NCBI GenBank assembly: GCA_022565635.1 | Contig: JAIUMH010000011.1 | Span: 1-38,259 of the forward strand | Length of the DNA: 38,259 bases | DNA from: Flavobacteriaceae bacterium | Lineage (GTDB): Bacteria; Bacteroidota; Bacteroidia; Flavobacteriales; Flavobacteriaceae | Reading direction: 5' to 3' | Shown: positions 18,001-25,296 of the stretch, piece by piece | Position numbering within the stretch: position 1 is the first letter of the stretch | How the letters are laid out: every line of letters starts with the position of its first letter | Notes under the pieces: model-generated | Told to the model about the DNA's origin: nothing | Seen by the model: the letters and a program-made list of their open reading frames with translations, nothing else | Databases searched by the model: none | Made by a program: the position numbers and the translations under genes

Positions 18001-18227
18001 AAAAAGCCGCTCGGTCATTGCTAGAAAAGCTACAATCCAATGAATTTAAAGTTGAAAATTGGACACAAAAAAATCAAACAAAAGCCGCCGTTAGAAGAGT
18101 GATTAATGACTACTTATATACTAAACTTCCTTACCCCACCTATGAAGATGGGGACATAGCTGTAAAAACAGAATTGCTATATAACTTCTTTGAAAACCAT
18201 TACGGTGATTATGGGAGGGTTGGGTGA
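15024..18227 (+). CDS. hsdR: Type I restriction endonuclease/translocase subunit
   Basis: 1067 residues, normal for HsdR. It translocates DNA with ATP and cuts it when two complexes collide. The N-terminal nuclease domain has Asp151 in RRPDVVGF and Glu165-Leu-Lys167 in FIELKAHH, the PD-(D/E)xK core. The SF2 motor follows: Walker A TQGSGKS (310-316), DEAHRTQ (Asp407), GFTGTPLF, and the late motif QAIARANRV. A long charged helical C-terminus (about 740-1060) probably contacts HsdM. All motifs are intact, so the gene should work. Its start is duplicated at 12802, and it no longer overlaps the upstream reading frame. No terminator was recognised between its stop and the convergent tmRNA terminator. 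Confidence 0.95.
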   Translation: MSKAYSEDLLIEATTMQLLEDLGWQGANVHHNEQFGEQGCIGRDNQQQVILKHRFLTAIRHLNPNLPETAYLNAYDSIAQSDITKTLVQLNFEKHHQLTEGIPVNYKDEKGKLVRNKKIQVFDHQNPEENNFLAVQQLWVKGRAGMSRRPDVVGFVNGIPLVFIELKAHHIPIKSAYSDNLSDYKDAIPHLLHTNALVILSNGLQSKVGSVTSKFEHFNEWKRINEEDEGAVQLETMIKGVCNKTNLLDLLFNFTLFDDSLGKPIKLVARNHQFLGVNKAIAHFKTKKEAYQNHKISKEEAQRLGVFWHTQGSGKSYSMVFLTEKIFRNLGSNYTFILVTDRNELDSQIYGTYRGVGAAHDKNAKAKSGEHLRELLQTDHRYIFTLIHKFNFEEEISQRDDIIVISDEAHRTQGGSLAMNMRKALPNASFIGFTGTPLFKDDELTKRIFGDYVSKYDFKRSIEDGATVPLYYENRGEKLKLENPQINEDIKSKIEEFDLDDDQTEKLKRLFAQEYPILTAKKRLKSIAKDVISHFNERGYKGKALFIAIDKVTAVRMYNYMTEALSEYIVALEQKVKSISDEQEQLIAQRELNWVKETEISVVVSSEQNEIKKFRDWDLDILPHREKMNTRDLEKDFKDEENPFRIAIVCAMWITGFDVPSLSTLYIDKPLKSHTLMQAIARANRVKEGKNNGLIVDYIETYRALLDALAVYGGGKSNGNGTDTDGKDEPPVRPLEELEEDLKETIDATASFLKNECDYLLSKLVETEDGLQRLGLIQLAYDAVCKTIDTRNKFNVLAREVFKKYKALMPNTLVYKYQAQRDAINAIYNLIQDKVEDADITYEIRQVQEQVNESIATYQTALEKAEDYGKKIDLSKLDFDKIKEEFDKLKSNKNIVVKDLQERVRKKLEKMLKNNPLRIDYYERYQEIIDAYNDGKEYTSVKEVFDELIKLFEDLTQEDQRATQEELSEEELAVFDLLMKGKKITDKERIKLKKAARSLLEKLQSNEFKVENWTQKNQTKAAVRRVINDYLYTKLPYPTYEDGDIAVKTELLYNFFENHYGDYGRVG

Positions 18228-18278
18228 AAATATGATTTTAAAAAAAATAAAATTGTAAACCCAAATTGTCACCTAAAA

Positions 18279-18310
18279 CAAAAAAACCTTGTAAACAGAA
18301 GCTTACAAGG
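18279..18310 (-). terminator. Rho-independent terminator of tmRNA
   Basis: On the minus strand CCTTGTAA (18310-18303) pairs with TTACAAGG (18294-18287) and is followed by a run of T (A run 18279-18286 on the plus strand). It starts 8 bases past the mature tmRNA end. Confidence 0.88.
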
Positions 18311-18318
18311 GTATAATG

Positions 18319-18715
18319 TGGAGTCGGGGAGACTCGAACTCCCGTCCAAACAAGCAATTCAACAGCTTTCTACACGTTTAGTTTTTACTTAGGTTTTCGA
18401 CTTTAGGCTGGCCAAAAACAACCTACCTAAAACTTATCCTCAATCAATTTCAAAAAAGCATCAAGGCCCTACTTTTCCTAGATTTACTTTATCGGTGCCT
18501 CTATATGGAACGCCGCAAATCAAGGCTTTCCAGAGACATCATGGCCCACTACCTTGTAGCGGTTAAGCATTCCTACTATAATTCGGATTATGCAGCCATG
18601 GCGTAGTTATTCTCGCCGTTTAAAAAAGTATGAAACATGAGATTAACGAGCTGTATCCCAGCGCTCGACGTGCTTACTATTCAATTGATCTCGCTGTCAA
18701 AACCAAATCGACCCC
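18319..18715 (-). ncRNA. ssrA: Transfer-messenger RNA
   Basis: This 397-base RNA rescues stalled ribosomes. The 5' end GGGGTCG (18715-18709) pairs with the 3' end CGACTCC (18326-18320), followed by discriminator A at 18319. The T arm GGGAG-TTCGAGT-CTCCC is perfect. CCA is not encoded (the DNA reads CAT) and must be added after transcription. The internal frame at 18617-18588 encodes the tag GENNYAMAA. A terminator follows. The 3' half faces the restriction island. A 67-codon plus-strand frame across its 5' part is spurious. Confidence 0.97.
18588..18617 (-). other. tmRNA tag frame, GENNYAMAA
   Basis: Codons GGC GAG AAT AAC TAC GCC ATG GCT GCA TAA encode the degradation tag (a preceding Ala is carried by the alanyl-tmRNA). 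The end AMAA differs from the usual ALAA; Met still fits the hydrophobic position read by ClpXP-type proteases. Confidence 0.9.
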
Positions 18716-18777
18716 AGTAATTTTCAATTCCAATTCAAAATTTTTCATCAATTTTAAAATCCAAACCTTAATTGGAC

Positions 18778-18807
18778 TTGCAAAAGTAGATAATTCAGTT
18801 ATATTTG
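18778..18807 (+). promoter_or_regulatory. Promoter of the dehydrogenase-like gene
   Basis: TTG at 18778-18780 and TATATTTG at 18800-18807 are 19 bases apart, a good fit to the Bacteroidota -33/-7 arrangement. The start site would lie near 18813, about 30 bases before the ATG at 18844. This argues against a TTG start at 18805. Confidence 0.6.
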
Positions 18808-18843
18808 AAGAAGTTTTTTACAAAAATTAATAAAGTATATTTT

Positions 18844-20052
18844 ATGAAATTCGGAATAATCAAAGAACGCAAAAATCCACCCGATAGAAGAGTGGTATTT
18901 TCTCCTGAAAAAATTAGTCAACTTCAAAAAAAATACCCCCAATTAGAGTTTGTGGTTGAAGCTTCAGACATTCGAATTTTTAAAGATCAAGACTATCAAG
19001 ACTTAGGCATACCTGTGGTTCAAAACATGGAAGATTGTGATGTTTTATTAGGCGTTAAAGAAGTACCTAAAACCGCTTTAATCCCCAACAAAAAATACTT
19101 CTTTTTTTCTCATACCATCAAAAAACAAAGCTATAACAGAGATTTACTCAAAGAAATTTTAGCTAAAAATATTGAATTATATGACCATGAAGTCATCACC
19201 AAAGAAAACGGTGCACGGCTTATTGGTTTTGGTAGATACGCCGGTTTAGTTGGTGCGTATAATGGATTTCGACTAATGGGGCAAAGAGACCAGCTGTTTG
19301 ATTTACCCAAAGCAGAAAATTTACCTGACTTAGAAGCAATGAAAGCTGCATTAAATGAGATTCAACTTCCTGCCGATTTAAAAATTTGCCTAACCGGACT
19401 AGGTAAAGTAGCTAAAGGCGCTAAAGAGATACTAGACCACCTCAACATTAAACAAGTTACTCCTGAAAATTACCTACAGCAAAATTTTGCAGAAGCCGTA
19501 TATACACAAATTGATGTGCTTGACTACAACAAAAGAAAGGACGGGAAATCGGGTAACAAAAAAGAGTTTTTTAAAGATCCTTCAGGTTATATTTCAGATT
19601 TCATGAGGTTTGCAAAAGTAACCGACTATTTTATTGCTGGTCATTTTTACGGTGACGGAGCTCCTTACTTATTTACAAGAGAAGACGCTAAAAAACCTGA
19701 TTTTAAAATTAACTTGGTGGCTGATGTTAGCTGTGATATTGATGGACCCGTGGCTTCTACTATAAGACCTTCTACCATAGCTGACCCATTTTACGCCTAT
19801 CATCCTACAACCGAAAAAGAAGTTGAAATTGGAGCACCAAACAGCATAGCCGTAATGGCAGTTGATAATTTACCTTGTGAATTGCCTAAAGACGCCAGCG
19901 AAGGTTTTGGTGAAATGTTTGCACAACACGTAATTCCTGCTTTTGTAAATGGAGACCAAGACGGAGTTTTAGAACGTGCTCTCATGACCAAAAATGGTCA
20001 ACTGACTTCAAAATATGCTTATTTACAAGATTTTGTAGATGGAAAAGAATAA
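18844..20052 (+). CDS. Saccharopine/alanine dehydrogenase-like NAD(P) oxidoreductase
   Basis: 402 residues. The N-terminal half starts MKFGIIKERKNPPDRRVVFS and has the alanine dehydrogenase/PNT N-terminal fold (KERK..P..R.....). The C-terminal half contains a Rossmann dinucleotide site near 180 (LTGLGKVAKGAKEIL) and VADVSCDIDGPVASTI. It is annotated by family resemblance to lysine-forming saccharopine dehydrogenases and alanine dehydrogenases. The substrate is not certain, and no other lysine-pathway gene is nearby. The ATG at 18844 was chosen over an upstream TTG that lies in the promoter. Its 3' end overlaps the SDR gene by 14 bases, so the two are probably translated from one mRNA. Confidence 0.82.
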   Translation: MKFGIIKERKNPPDRRVVFSPEKISQLQKKYPQLEFVVEASDIRIFKDQDYQDLGIPVVQNMEDCDVLLGVKEVPKTALIPNKKYFFFSHTIKKQSYNRDLLKEILAKNIELYDHEVITKENGARLIGFGRYAGLVGAYNGFRLMGQRDQLFDLPKAENLPDLEAMKAALNEIQLPADLKICLTGLGKVAKGAKEILDHLNIKQVTPENYLQQNFAEAVYTQIDVLDYNKRKDGKSGNKKEFFKDPSGYISDFMRFAKVTDYFIAGHFYGDGAPYLFTREDAKKPDFKINLVADVSCDIDGPVASTIRPSTIADPFYAYHPTTEKEVEIGAPNSIAVMAVDNLPCELPKDASEGFGEMFAQHVIPAFVNGDQDGVLERALMTKNGQLTSKYAYLQDFVDGKE

Positions 20053-20848
20053 GCCCGTTGTACTCATTACCGGCGCTTCTTCTGGTATTGGAAAAGCTAC
20101 AGCTCAACGCCTTGCTCAAAAAGGTTTCCGAGTTTTTGGTACTAGCCGAAATCCAAAGCCAGAAAGCGTCCAGCAATGGACTATGATTGCTTTGGATTTA
20201 AATCAACCACAAAGCATTACAAAAGCTGTTGAAAGTGTGATTCAACAAGCAGGAAAAATTGATGTTCTGATAAATAATGCTGGATTGGGGATTACAGGAC
20301 CTGCAGAAGAAACCCCATTAGAAGAAGTTCAAAAAATATTTCAAGCCAATGTTTTTGGAGCTTGTCAACTAATGAACGAAGTAATTCCGCACATGCGAAA
20401 AAATAAAAAAGGTAAAATTATTAATATTACTTCGGTGGCAGGTTATATGGGTTTGCCTTACCGCGGTTTTTATTCGGCTTCTAAAGCGGCGTTTATGCAA
20501 GTTTCTGAAGCTTACCGTATGGAAGTTAAAGACTTTGGTATTAATATTAGTTGCCTTGCACCAGGAGATATTGCTACGGATATCGCTTCAAGAAGATACC
20601 ACTCCCCTGCCCTAGAAAATTCACCTTATTTCAACTATTACAAACCTACGTTAGATTTGATGAATACACATGTGGACAAAGGAATGTCTGCCATGAAAGT
20701 AGCCATACAAATTGAAAAAATCATTCGTAGCAGACAACCCAAAGTTCATTATTTGGTAGGTGCGTTCTTAGAAAAATTTTCTATTTACTTAAAACGTTTC
20801 CTTCCTCAGAAAGTTTTTGAAAAAATGCTGATGAACCACTACCGCTAG
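20039..20848 (+). CDS. Short-chain dehydrogenase/reductase
   Basis: 269 residues, classical SDR size. The cofactor motif TGASSGIG is at 11-18, NNAG at 79-82, the catalytic Ser at about 132 in NITSVAG, and the Tyr145-x3-Lys149 pair in YSASKAAF. Arg at about 37 in GTSRNPK, after the second strand, suggests NADP. The C-terminal extension (FLEKFSIYLKRFLPQKVFEK) resembles lipid- or steroid-type SDRs, but the substrate is unknown. It starts within the end of the upstream dehydrogenase gene, giving a two-gene operon closed by the palindromic terminator at 20852. Confidence 0.9.
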   Translation: MEKNKPVVLITGASSGIGKATAQRLAQKGFRVFGTSRNPKPESVQQWTMIALDLNQPQSITKAVESVIQQAGKIDVLINNAGLGITGPAEETPLEEVQKIFQANVFGACQLMNEVIPHMRKNKKGKIINITSVAGYMGLPYRGFYSASKAAFMQVSEAYRMEVKDFGINISCLAPGDIATDIASRRYHSPALENSPYFNYYKPTLDLMNTHVDKGMSAMKVAIQIEKIIRSRQPKVHYLVGAFLEKFSIYLKRFLPQKVFEKMLMNHYR

Positions 20849-20851
20849 GGT

Positions 20852-20886
20852 AAACGTTGGGGCGAATGCGATTCGCCCCAACGTTT
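20852..20886. terminator. Perfect 16-bp palindrome between convergent genes
   Basis: Arms AAACGTTGGGGCGAAT and ATTCGCCCCAACGTTT enclose GCG. It starts 3 bases after the SDR stop and ends 2 bases before the convergent PUR gene stop, so it can stop transcription from both sides. It is far richer in GC than its surroundings and has no long T run. Confidence 0.75.
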
Positions 20887-20887
20887 A

Positions 20888-21232
20888 TTAAATATCATCA
20901 AAATTCACATCCGTGAATTTTTCTGCCCCCTTATCTGCGTTTTGAAAATCGGGATTATCATTAATCACCTCCTCCCCTTTTTCATTAATAATAAACTCGG
21001 TTGCTTCGTTTAAGGCCTCTTTAAAATTATTAAAATCTTCCTTATATAAATAAATCTTGTGTTTTCTAAAATGAAATGAACCGTCTTCGTTAGTAAACTT
21101 TTTACTTTCAGTAATGGTTAGGTAATAATCGTCTGCTTTAGTAGATCTTACATCAAAAAAGTAAGTTCTTCTTCCAGCGCGAATAATCTTCGAGTAAATA
21201 TCATCTTTCGTCATCATGCCTTGATCGCTCAT
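20888..21232 (-). CDS. PUR-family nucleic-acid-binding protein (DUF3276)
   Basis: 114 residues from the ATG at 21230-21232 (MSDQGMMTKDDIYSKI); the frame is open to 21286 but the added residues are not family-like. RRTYFFDVRSTKADDYYLTI and FRKHKIYLYKEDFNNF are the beta-beta-alpha PUR repeat typical of the small DUF3276 proteins of Bacteroidota. PUR proteins bind single-stranded DNA or RNA; BpuR of Borrelia is a bacterial example. The target here is unknown. The acidic C-terminus (NDNPDFQNADKGAEKFTDV) is unstructured. It lies 75 bases downstream of the ABC exporter gene on the same strand. Confidence 0.85.
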   Translation of the reverse strand: MSDQGMMTKDDIYSKIIRAGRRTYFFDVRSTKADDYYLTITESKKFTNEDGSFHFRKHKIYLYKEDFNNFKEALNEATEFIINEKGEEVINDNPDFQNADKGAEKFTDVNFDDI

Positions 21233-21307
21233 AGTGTCTAAAATTAAGATTTCTTTATAGGGTTCAAAAATCTTAAAAAAAACCACAATGACAAAAAAAA
21301 CCTGTGT

Positions 21308-23059
21308 TTATTTTTCAGTAAGTTGTTCCCGGTATAGGTCTTTGTAGTAGCCTTCAGCTTCAATTAAATCCTCGTGTTTACCTTGCTGAATTATTCTTCC
21401 TTCATCAAGAACAATTACTTGATCGGCATTTCTAGCTGAAGAAATTCGGTGGCTAACAATAACGGCAGTTCGGTTAGAGGAAATTTCTTCCATTTTTTGA
21501 AAAATAGCCTCTTCTGTTTCTGTATCTACGGCAGAAAGACAATCGTCAAACAACACGATTTTTGGCTTTCTAATAATGGCTCTTGCAATAGAAACTCGTT
21601 GTTTTTGTCCACCAGATAAAGTGATGCCTCGTTCGCCTAAAACAGTTTGATAGCCTTGTTTAAAATTTAAAATATTTTCGTGAACCGCCGCGTTTTTCGC
21701 TGCTTCTTCAATTTTTTCTTGACTTGCATCTGCATCTCCAAATTTAATATTATCGGCTATGCTTTCAGAAAATAAAAACGAATCCTGAGGAACGTAACCG
21801 ATGCTTTCACGAAGCAAATTTAAATTAATTGAATCAATTTTTTGTCCGTCAATCAGCACTTCACCAGATTGCACATCATAAAGTCTAGAAATAAGTTCAA
21901 GAATAGTTGATTTTCCTGAACCGGTTTTTCCTATAATCACAAAGTTTTCGCCTTTTTTCAGCCGAAAAGAAACGTCTTGTAATGCTTGGATACCCGTATC
22001 ATCATACGTAAAACTTACATTTTTGAATTCAATTTCACCTTCTATTTGTTGAATGAGATTAGAGTGATTTTGAATCTCAGGCTGAACACTCAAAAATTCA
22101 TTGATCCTTTTTTGTGAAGCTGACGCCTGTTGCACCATAGATGTAATCCAACCCACGGAAGCTACTGGCCAAGTAAGCATATTTACATACAATAAAAATT
22201 CTACAATGGTTCCTAAATTTTCAATTTCACCACTAATATAACGCGTTCCTCCAATGTATAAAACCAAAAGATTACTACAGCCAATTAACAAAATCATTAG
22301 CGGAAAGAAAAAGGCTTGCACCTTAACTAAATCAATGTTTTTTTCTTTACTTTCATTAGATAAATTGACAAAATCGCCATTGATTAAGCCTTCAGTCCCG
22401 TAAGACTTAATCACAGCAATACCGCTAAAACTCTCTTGTGTAAAGCTATTCAATTTAGAGAGAACTTGTTGCACAACGGTGCTTCGTTGATTGATGGCTA
22501 CACTAAGTTTGTAAATGGCAAAAGACAAAATAGGAAAAGGCAGCATGACATAAAAGGTAAGTACTGGGGCAATGTAAAGCATGTACGAAATGGCCACCAC
22601 AAACAAGGTGAGCGTCATGACTCCATACATCAGCGCTGGTCCTACATACATTCTAACCTTAGACACATCTTCGCTAATCCTATTCATCAAATCGCCTGTT
22701 CTGTTTTTTTTGTAAAAATTTAGCGAAAGACGTTGGTATTGTTGGTAAATTTCATTCTTTAAATCGAATTCTATTTTTCTAGAAGCCACAATAAAGGTCT
22801 GCCTCATCAAGAACGTAAGAATAGCAGAAAGAGTTGCCGCACTAATAATAATGATGATATTGAGCATCAATTCATCTTTCACCGCTTGGTAATCGGTAAC
22901 TTCTCCGTTGATGTAAGCTTCAATAACGTTGGTAGATTCACCAATAAATTTAGGTGTTACTAAAGTAAAAACCCGAGCGCCAACGGTAATAATGAACCCT
23001 AAAATTAAGTGCCATTTATATTTTACAAAAAACTTATTTAAATAAGCTAACTCTCCCAT
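21308..23059 (-). CDS. ABC exporter, fused permease and ATPase (MdlB type)
   Basis: 583 residues. The transmembrane domain (about 15-310) has six hydrophobic segments. The nucleotide-binding domain (about 340-580) has Walker A GKTGSGKST at 377-385, signature LSGGQKQR from 481, and Walker B IVLFDD at 501-506. It forms a dimer in the inner membrane and probably exports a lipid, peptide or drug; the substrate cannot be told. The residue after the Walker B Asp is Asp506 instead of the usual catalytic Glu. This occurs in some exporters, often in the weaker site of heterodimers, but no partner gene is adjacent. The start ATG is at 23057-23059. Confidence 0.93.
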   Translation of the reverse strand: MGELAYLNKFFVKYKWHLILGFIITVGARVFTLVTPKFIGESTNVIEAYINGEVTDYQAVKDELMLNIIIIISAATLSAILTFLMRQTFIVASRKIEFDLKNEIYQQYQRLSLNFYKKNRTGDLMNRISEDVSKVRMYVGPALMYGVMTLTLFVVAISYMLYIAPVLTFYVMLPFPILSFAIYKLSVAINQRSTVVQQVLSKLNSFTQESFSGIAVIKSYGTEGLINGDFVNLSNESKEKNIDLVKVQAFFFPLMILLIGCSNLLVLYIGGTRYISGEIENLGTIVEFLLYVNMLTWPVASVGWITSMVQQASASQKRINEFLSVQPEIQNHSNLIQQIEGEIEFKNVSFTYDDTGIQALQDVSFRLKKGENFVIIGKTGSGKSTILELISRLYDVQSGEVLIDGQKIDSINLNLLRESIGYVPQDSFLFSESIADNIKFGDADASQEKIEEAAKNAAVHENILNFKQGYQTVLGERGITLSGGQKQRVSIARAIIRKPKIVLFDDCLSAVDTETEEAIFQKMEEISSNRTAVIVSHRISSARNADQVIVLDEGRIIQQGKHEDLIEAEGYYKDLYREQLTEK

Positions 23060-23246
23060 TAAAAAAAATTGTCCTGCAAATGTAATTAAAAATTAATCTG
23101 AAGTTGTCAATATTTTACCAAATAAATGGACTGACTTCTATTGACAATTTGAGTTTATAAAGATAAAGGATTACAAACTAGTATATCTGCTCAAAAGCAA
23201 TTTAACCATATAATTACAATTAAAATATGTGGATAATAAGTATTTT

Positions 23247-23705
23247 TCACAACCCAATTCTTGTAAATTTTAAATCTTTCTGAGTTTGTGGAATTTTTAC
23301 TATATGGTAAGGTCGCGTATTTCTGATTTCTCCATCAACAGATTTTTTATACTCAACTACAATTTCCACATGCAATGCTTTTTCTGTAACTGATTGGATA
23401 GTTACATCATAACCTGTTGTTGTTCTGATGTGATCAACACAAACAATCACAAAATCATCATCAAAATTAACATCAGCTTCTGGTGGTGGATTTGGAATTT
23501 GCCAAGTATTTTCAACAAAAAACAACCAGAAATCTTCATTATCTATAAAGCTATTTATGGTGGTATTGGGCTGGAAATCCAAATTAAAAACATTACCCTT
23601 GGCTATCTCTACAGGAGTAATTTCAACATCTTCAAAAGCCATATCATCATCCGAGCTGCAGGATATGAAAACAATCGACAAAAGCAATAAATAGTAAAAT
23701 TTCAT
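23247..23705 (-). CDS. Lipoprotein with PrcB-like C-terminal domain
   Basis: 152 residues from the ATG at 23705 (MKFYYLLLLSIVFISC); the frame is open further to 23750. The lipobox Cys16 is followed by SSDDD, a good match to the flavobacterial surface-export signal for lipoproteins. The C-terminal half reads FVIVCVDHIRTTTGYDVTI and ends RNTRPYHIVKIPQ. This resembles the PrcB C-terminal domain (pattern: short strand, R..TGGY.I.I..V, then P..V..IP), first described as a protease-complex subunit. The role here is unknown. It is divergent from cydA, with 207 bases between them. Confidence 0.7.
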   Translation of the reverse strand: MKFYYLLLLSIVFISCSSDDDMAFEDVEITPVEIAKGNVFNLDFQPNTTINSFIDNEDFWLFFVENTWQIPNPPPEADVNFDDDFVIVCVDHIRTTTGYDVTIQSVTEKALHVEIVVEYKKSVDGEIRNTRPYHIVKIPQTQKDLKFTRIGL

Positions 23706-23857
23706 GATATATATTTTTATGTTCCACAATTTAGAGATTTTGGAAAACATAATTCATTAATTAATCACTAATTAACCAAATTTTTGAATATTATTTTATT
23801 CTAAAACAACATTCAAAAATAATTAACACATCATGATTTTTACTCAATAACTACTTA

Positions 23858-23873
23858 TGTAACTCTAGTTACA
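23858..23873. promoter_or_regulatory. CRP/FNR-type palindrome upstream of cydA
   Basis: TGTAACT-CT-AGTTACA is a perfect inverted repeat with 7-base arms (TGTAAC-N4-GTTACA), the size and form of a CRP/FNR-family site. Its centre lies about 33 bases before the centre of the cydA -7 box, near -40 from the predicted start, the usual class II activator position. Oxygen-dependent control of cytochrome bd is a sensible inference. Confidence 0.6.
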
Positions 23874-23894
23874 ATTGCACTTTTGAAGCTTGTT

Positions 23895-23902
23895 TAACTT
23901 TG
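23895..23902 (+). promoter_or_regulatory. Candidate -7 promoter box of cydAB
   Basis: TAACTTTG matches TAnnTTTG, 11 bases before the cydA ATG. TTG at 23876-23878 is 16 bases upstream and could be the -33 element. The resulting leader is very short. Confidence 0.55.
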
Positions 23903-23912
23903 TAAAAAAACT

Positions 23913-25286
23913 ATGGACGTAGAAATCCTCTCTCGAATCCAATTTGCTTTTACTGTAGCATTTCATTACATCTACCCTCCGCTTAGCATAGGTTTAGGAC
24001 TGATTATGGTTGTTTTTGAAACTATCTACATCCGAACCAAAAAGAAAGAATATGAAGTATTAGCTAAATTTTGGACAAAAATTTTTGCTATTACATTTGG
24101 TATTGGTGTGGTAACTGGAATAGTAATGGAATTTGAATTTGGAACCAATTGGGCAACTTACTCAAGGTACGTTGGTGATATTTTTGGTAGCGCCTTAGCC
24201 GCTGAAGGCATTTTTGCTTTTGCACTAGAAAGTAGCGCACTGGGTATTTTGCTTTTTGGCTGGAACCGAGTAAAGCCTTGGGTTCATTTAGTAGCTACTT
24301 GGGCTGTATTTCTGGGGTCAATGTTTTCTGCAGTTTGGATTGTTATTGCCAATTCTTGGCAACAGACACCTGCAGGATATCATATAGTTGGTGAGGGAAT
24401 GCAAGCCAGAGCTGAAATTGTAGATTTTTGGGCTATGGTTTTTAATCCTTCTTCTGTTGACCGACTTACCCATGTCTGGATTGGAGCTTTTTTAGCAGGG
24501 ACTTTTTTAATTTTAAGCGTACATGCTTACTATATTTTAAAAGGAAGACATGTTTTGCTCTCTAAAAAAGCTTTTAAAATAACGCTTGTTGTGGCAACTA
24601 TAAGTTCATTAGCTCAATTATTTACAGGGCATAATTCTGCTGAAGGTGTTGCAGAAAATCAACCCGCAAAACTGGCTGCTTTAGAAGGACATTATGAGGC
24701 TAATGCTCCTGCTGACTTATATTTATTTGGTTGGGTTGACCAAAAAAATGAAGAAGTCTATGGATTAAAAATTCCTGGTGGATTATCATTTATGCTGTAT
24801 CAAGATTTTGATACTCCTGTTACTGGCCTTGATGAATTTGCAAAAGAGGATAGACCCTCTCAGGTGAATGCTGTTTTTCAATTTTATCATATAATGGTAG
24901 CTATTGGAATGTTTTTAATTGGACTTAGTTTATTTGCTTTATGGCAATGGAAAAAAGGCAAACTGTTTACTCAAAAATGGTTGCTATGGACATTTGTTTT
25001 TACTGCTATTCTTCCTCAAATTGCCAATCAGGTGGGTTGGTTTGCGGCAGAAATGGGTAGGCAACCTTGGGTGGTTTATGGTTTGTTAAGAACATCTGAT
25101 GCACTTTCAAAAAGTGTTCAAGCTAATCAAGTTTTATTTTCACTAATCTTATTTTTTATTGTTTATACCATTTTATTCTTGCTCTTTGTTTACTTAATGA
25201 ACAAGGCTATTCAAAAAGGACCAGAAAGCGATATTGATTTTGATGAAGGAAGCCTCAACAAAGAAATAACAAAAGTAATTTCATAA
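23913..25286 (+). CDS. cydA: Cytochrome bd oxidase subunit I
   Basis: 457 residues, multi-pass membrane protein that carries all three haems of the high-affinity bd oxidase and oxidises quinol while reducing oxygen to water. The N-terminus [20 protein letters not shown] holds His18, the haem ligand matching His19 of E. coli. [20 protein letters not shown] contains the conserved Met ligand and GRQPW motif. It is shorter than the E. coli protein (522) because the Q loop lacks the C-terminal insertion, as in the short-loop CydA class. cydB follows after 10 bases. Expression is probably controlled from the palindrome at 23858. Confidence 0.96.
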   Translation: MDVEILSRIQFAFTVAFHYIYPPLSIGLGLIMVVFETIYIRTKKKEYEVLAKFWTKIFAITFGIGVVTGIVMEFEFGTNWATYSRYVGDIFGSALAAEGIFAFALESSALGILLFGWNRVKPWVHLVATWAVFLGSMFSAVWIVIANSWQQTPAGYHIVGEGMQARAEIVDFWAMVFNPSSVDRLTHVWIGAFLAGTFLILSVHAYYILKGRHVLLSKKAFKITLVVATISSLAQLFTGHNSAEGVAENQPAKLAALEGHYEANAPADLYLFGWVDQKNEEVYGLKIPGGLSFMLYQDFDTPVTGLDEFAKEDRPSQVNAVFQFYHIMVAIGMFLIGLSLFALWQWKKGKLFTQKWLLWTFVFTAILPQIANQVGWFAAEMGRQPWVVYGLLRTSDALSKSVQANQVLFSLILFFIVYTILFLLFVYLMNKAIQKGPESDIDFDEGSLNKEITKVIS

Positions 25287-25296
25287 ATTAAAAAAC

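Noticed and set aside
18319-18360. att site from tmRNA 3' end repeated at the island's left edge
   Set aside because: I looked for the GACTCGAACTCCCG core near 6940-7660 and found none; no integrase is in the window.
18630-18830. 66-codon plus-strand open frame
   Set aside because: It overlaps the 5' part of tmRNA on the other strand and the promoter of the next gene; it has no family resemblance.
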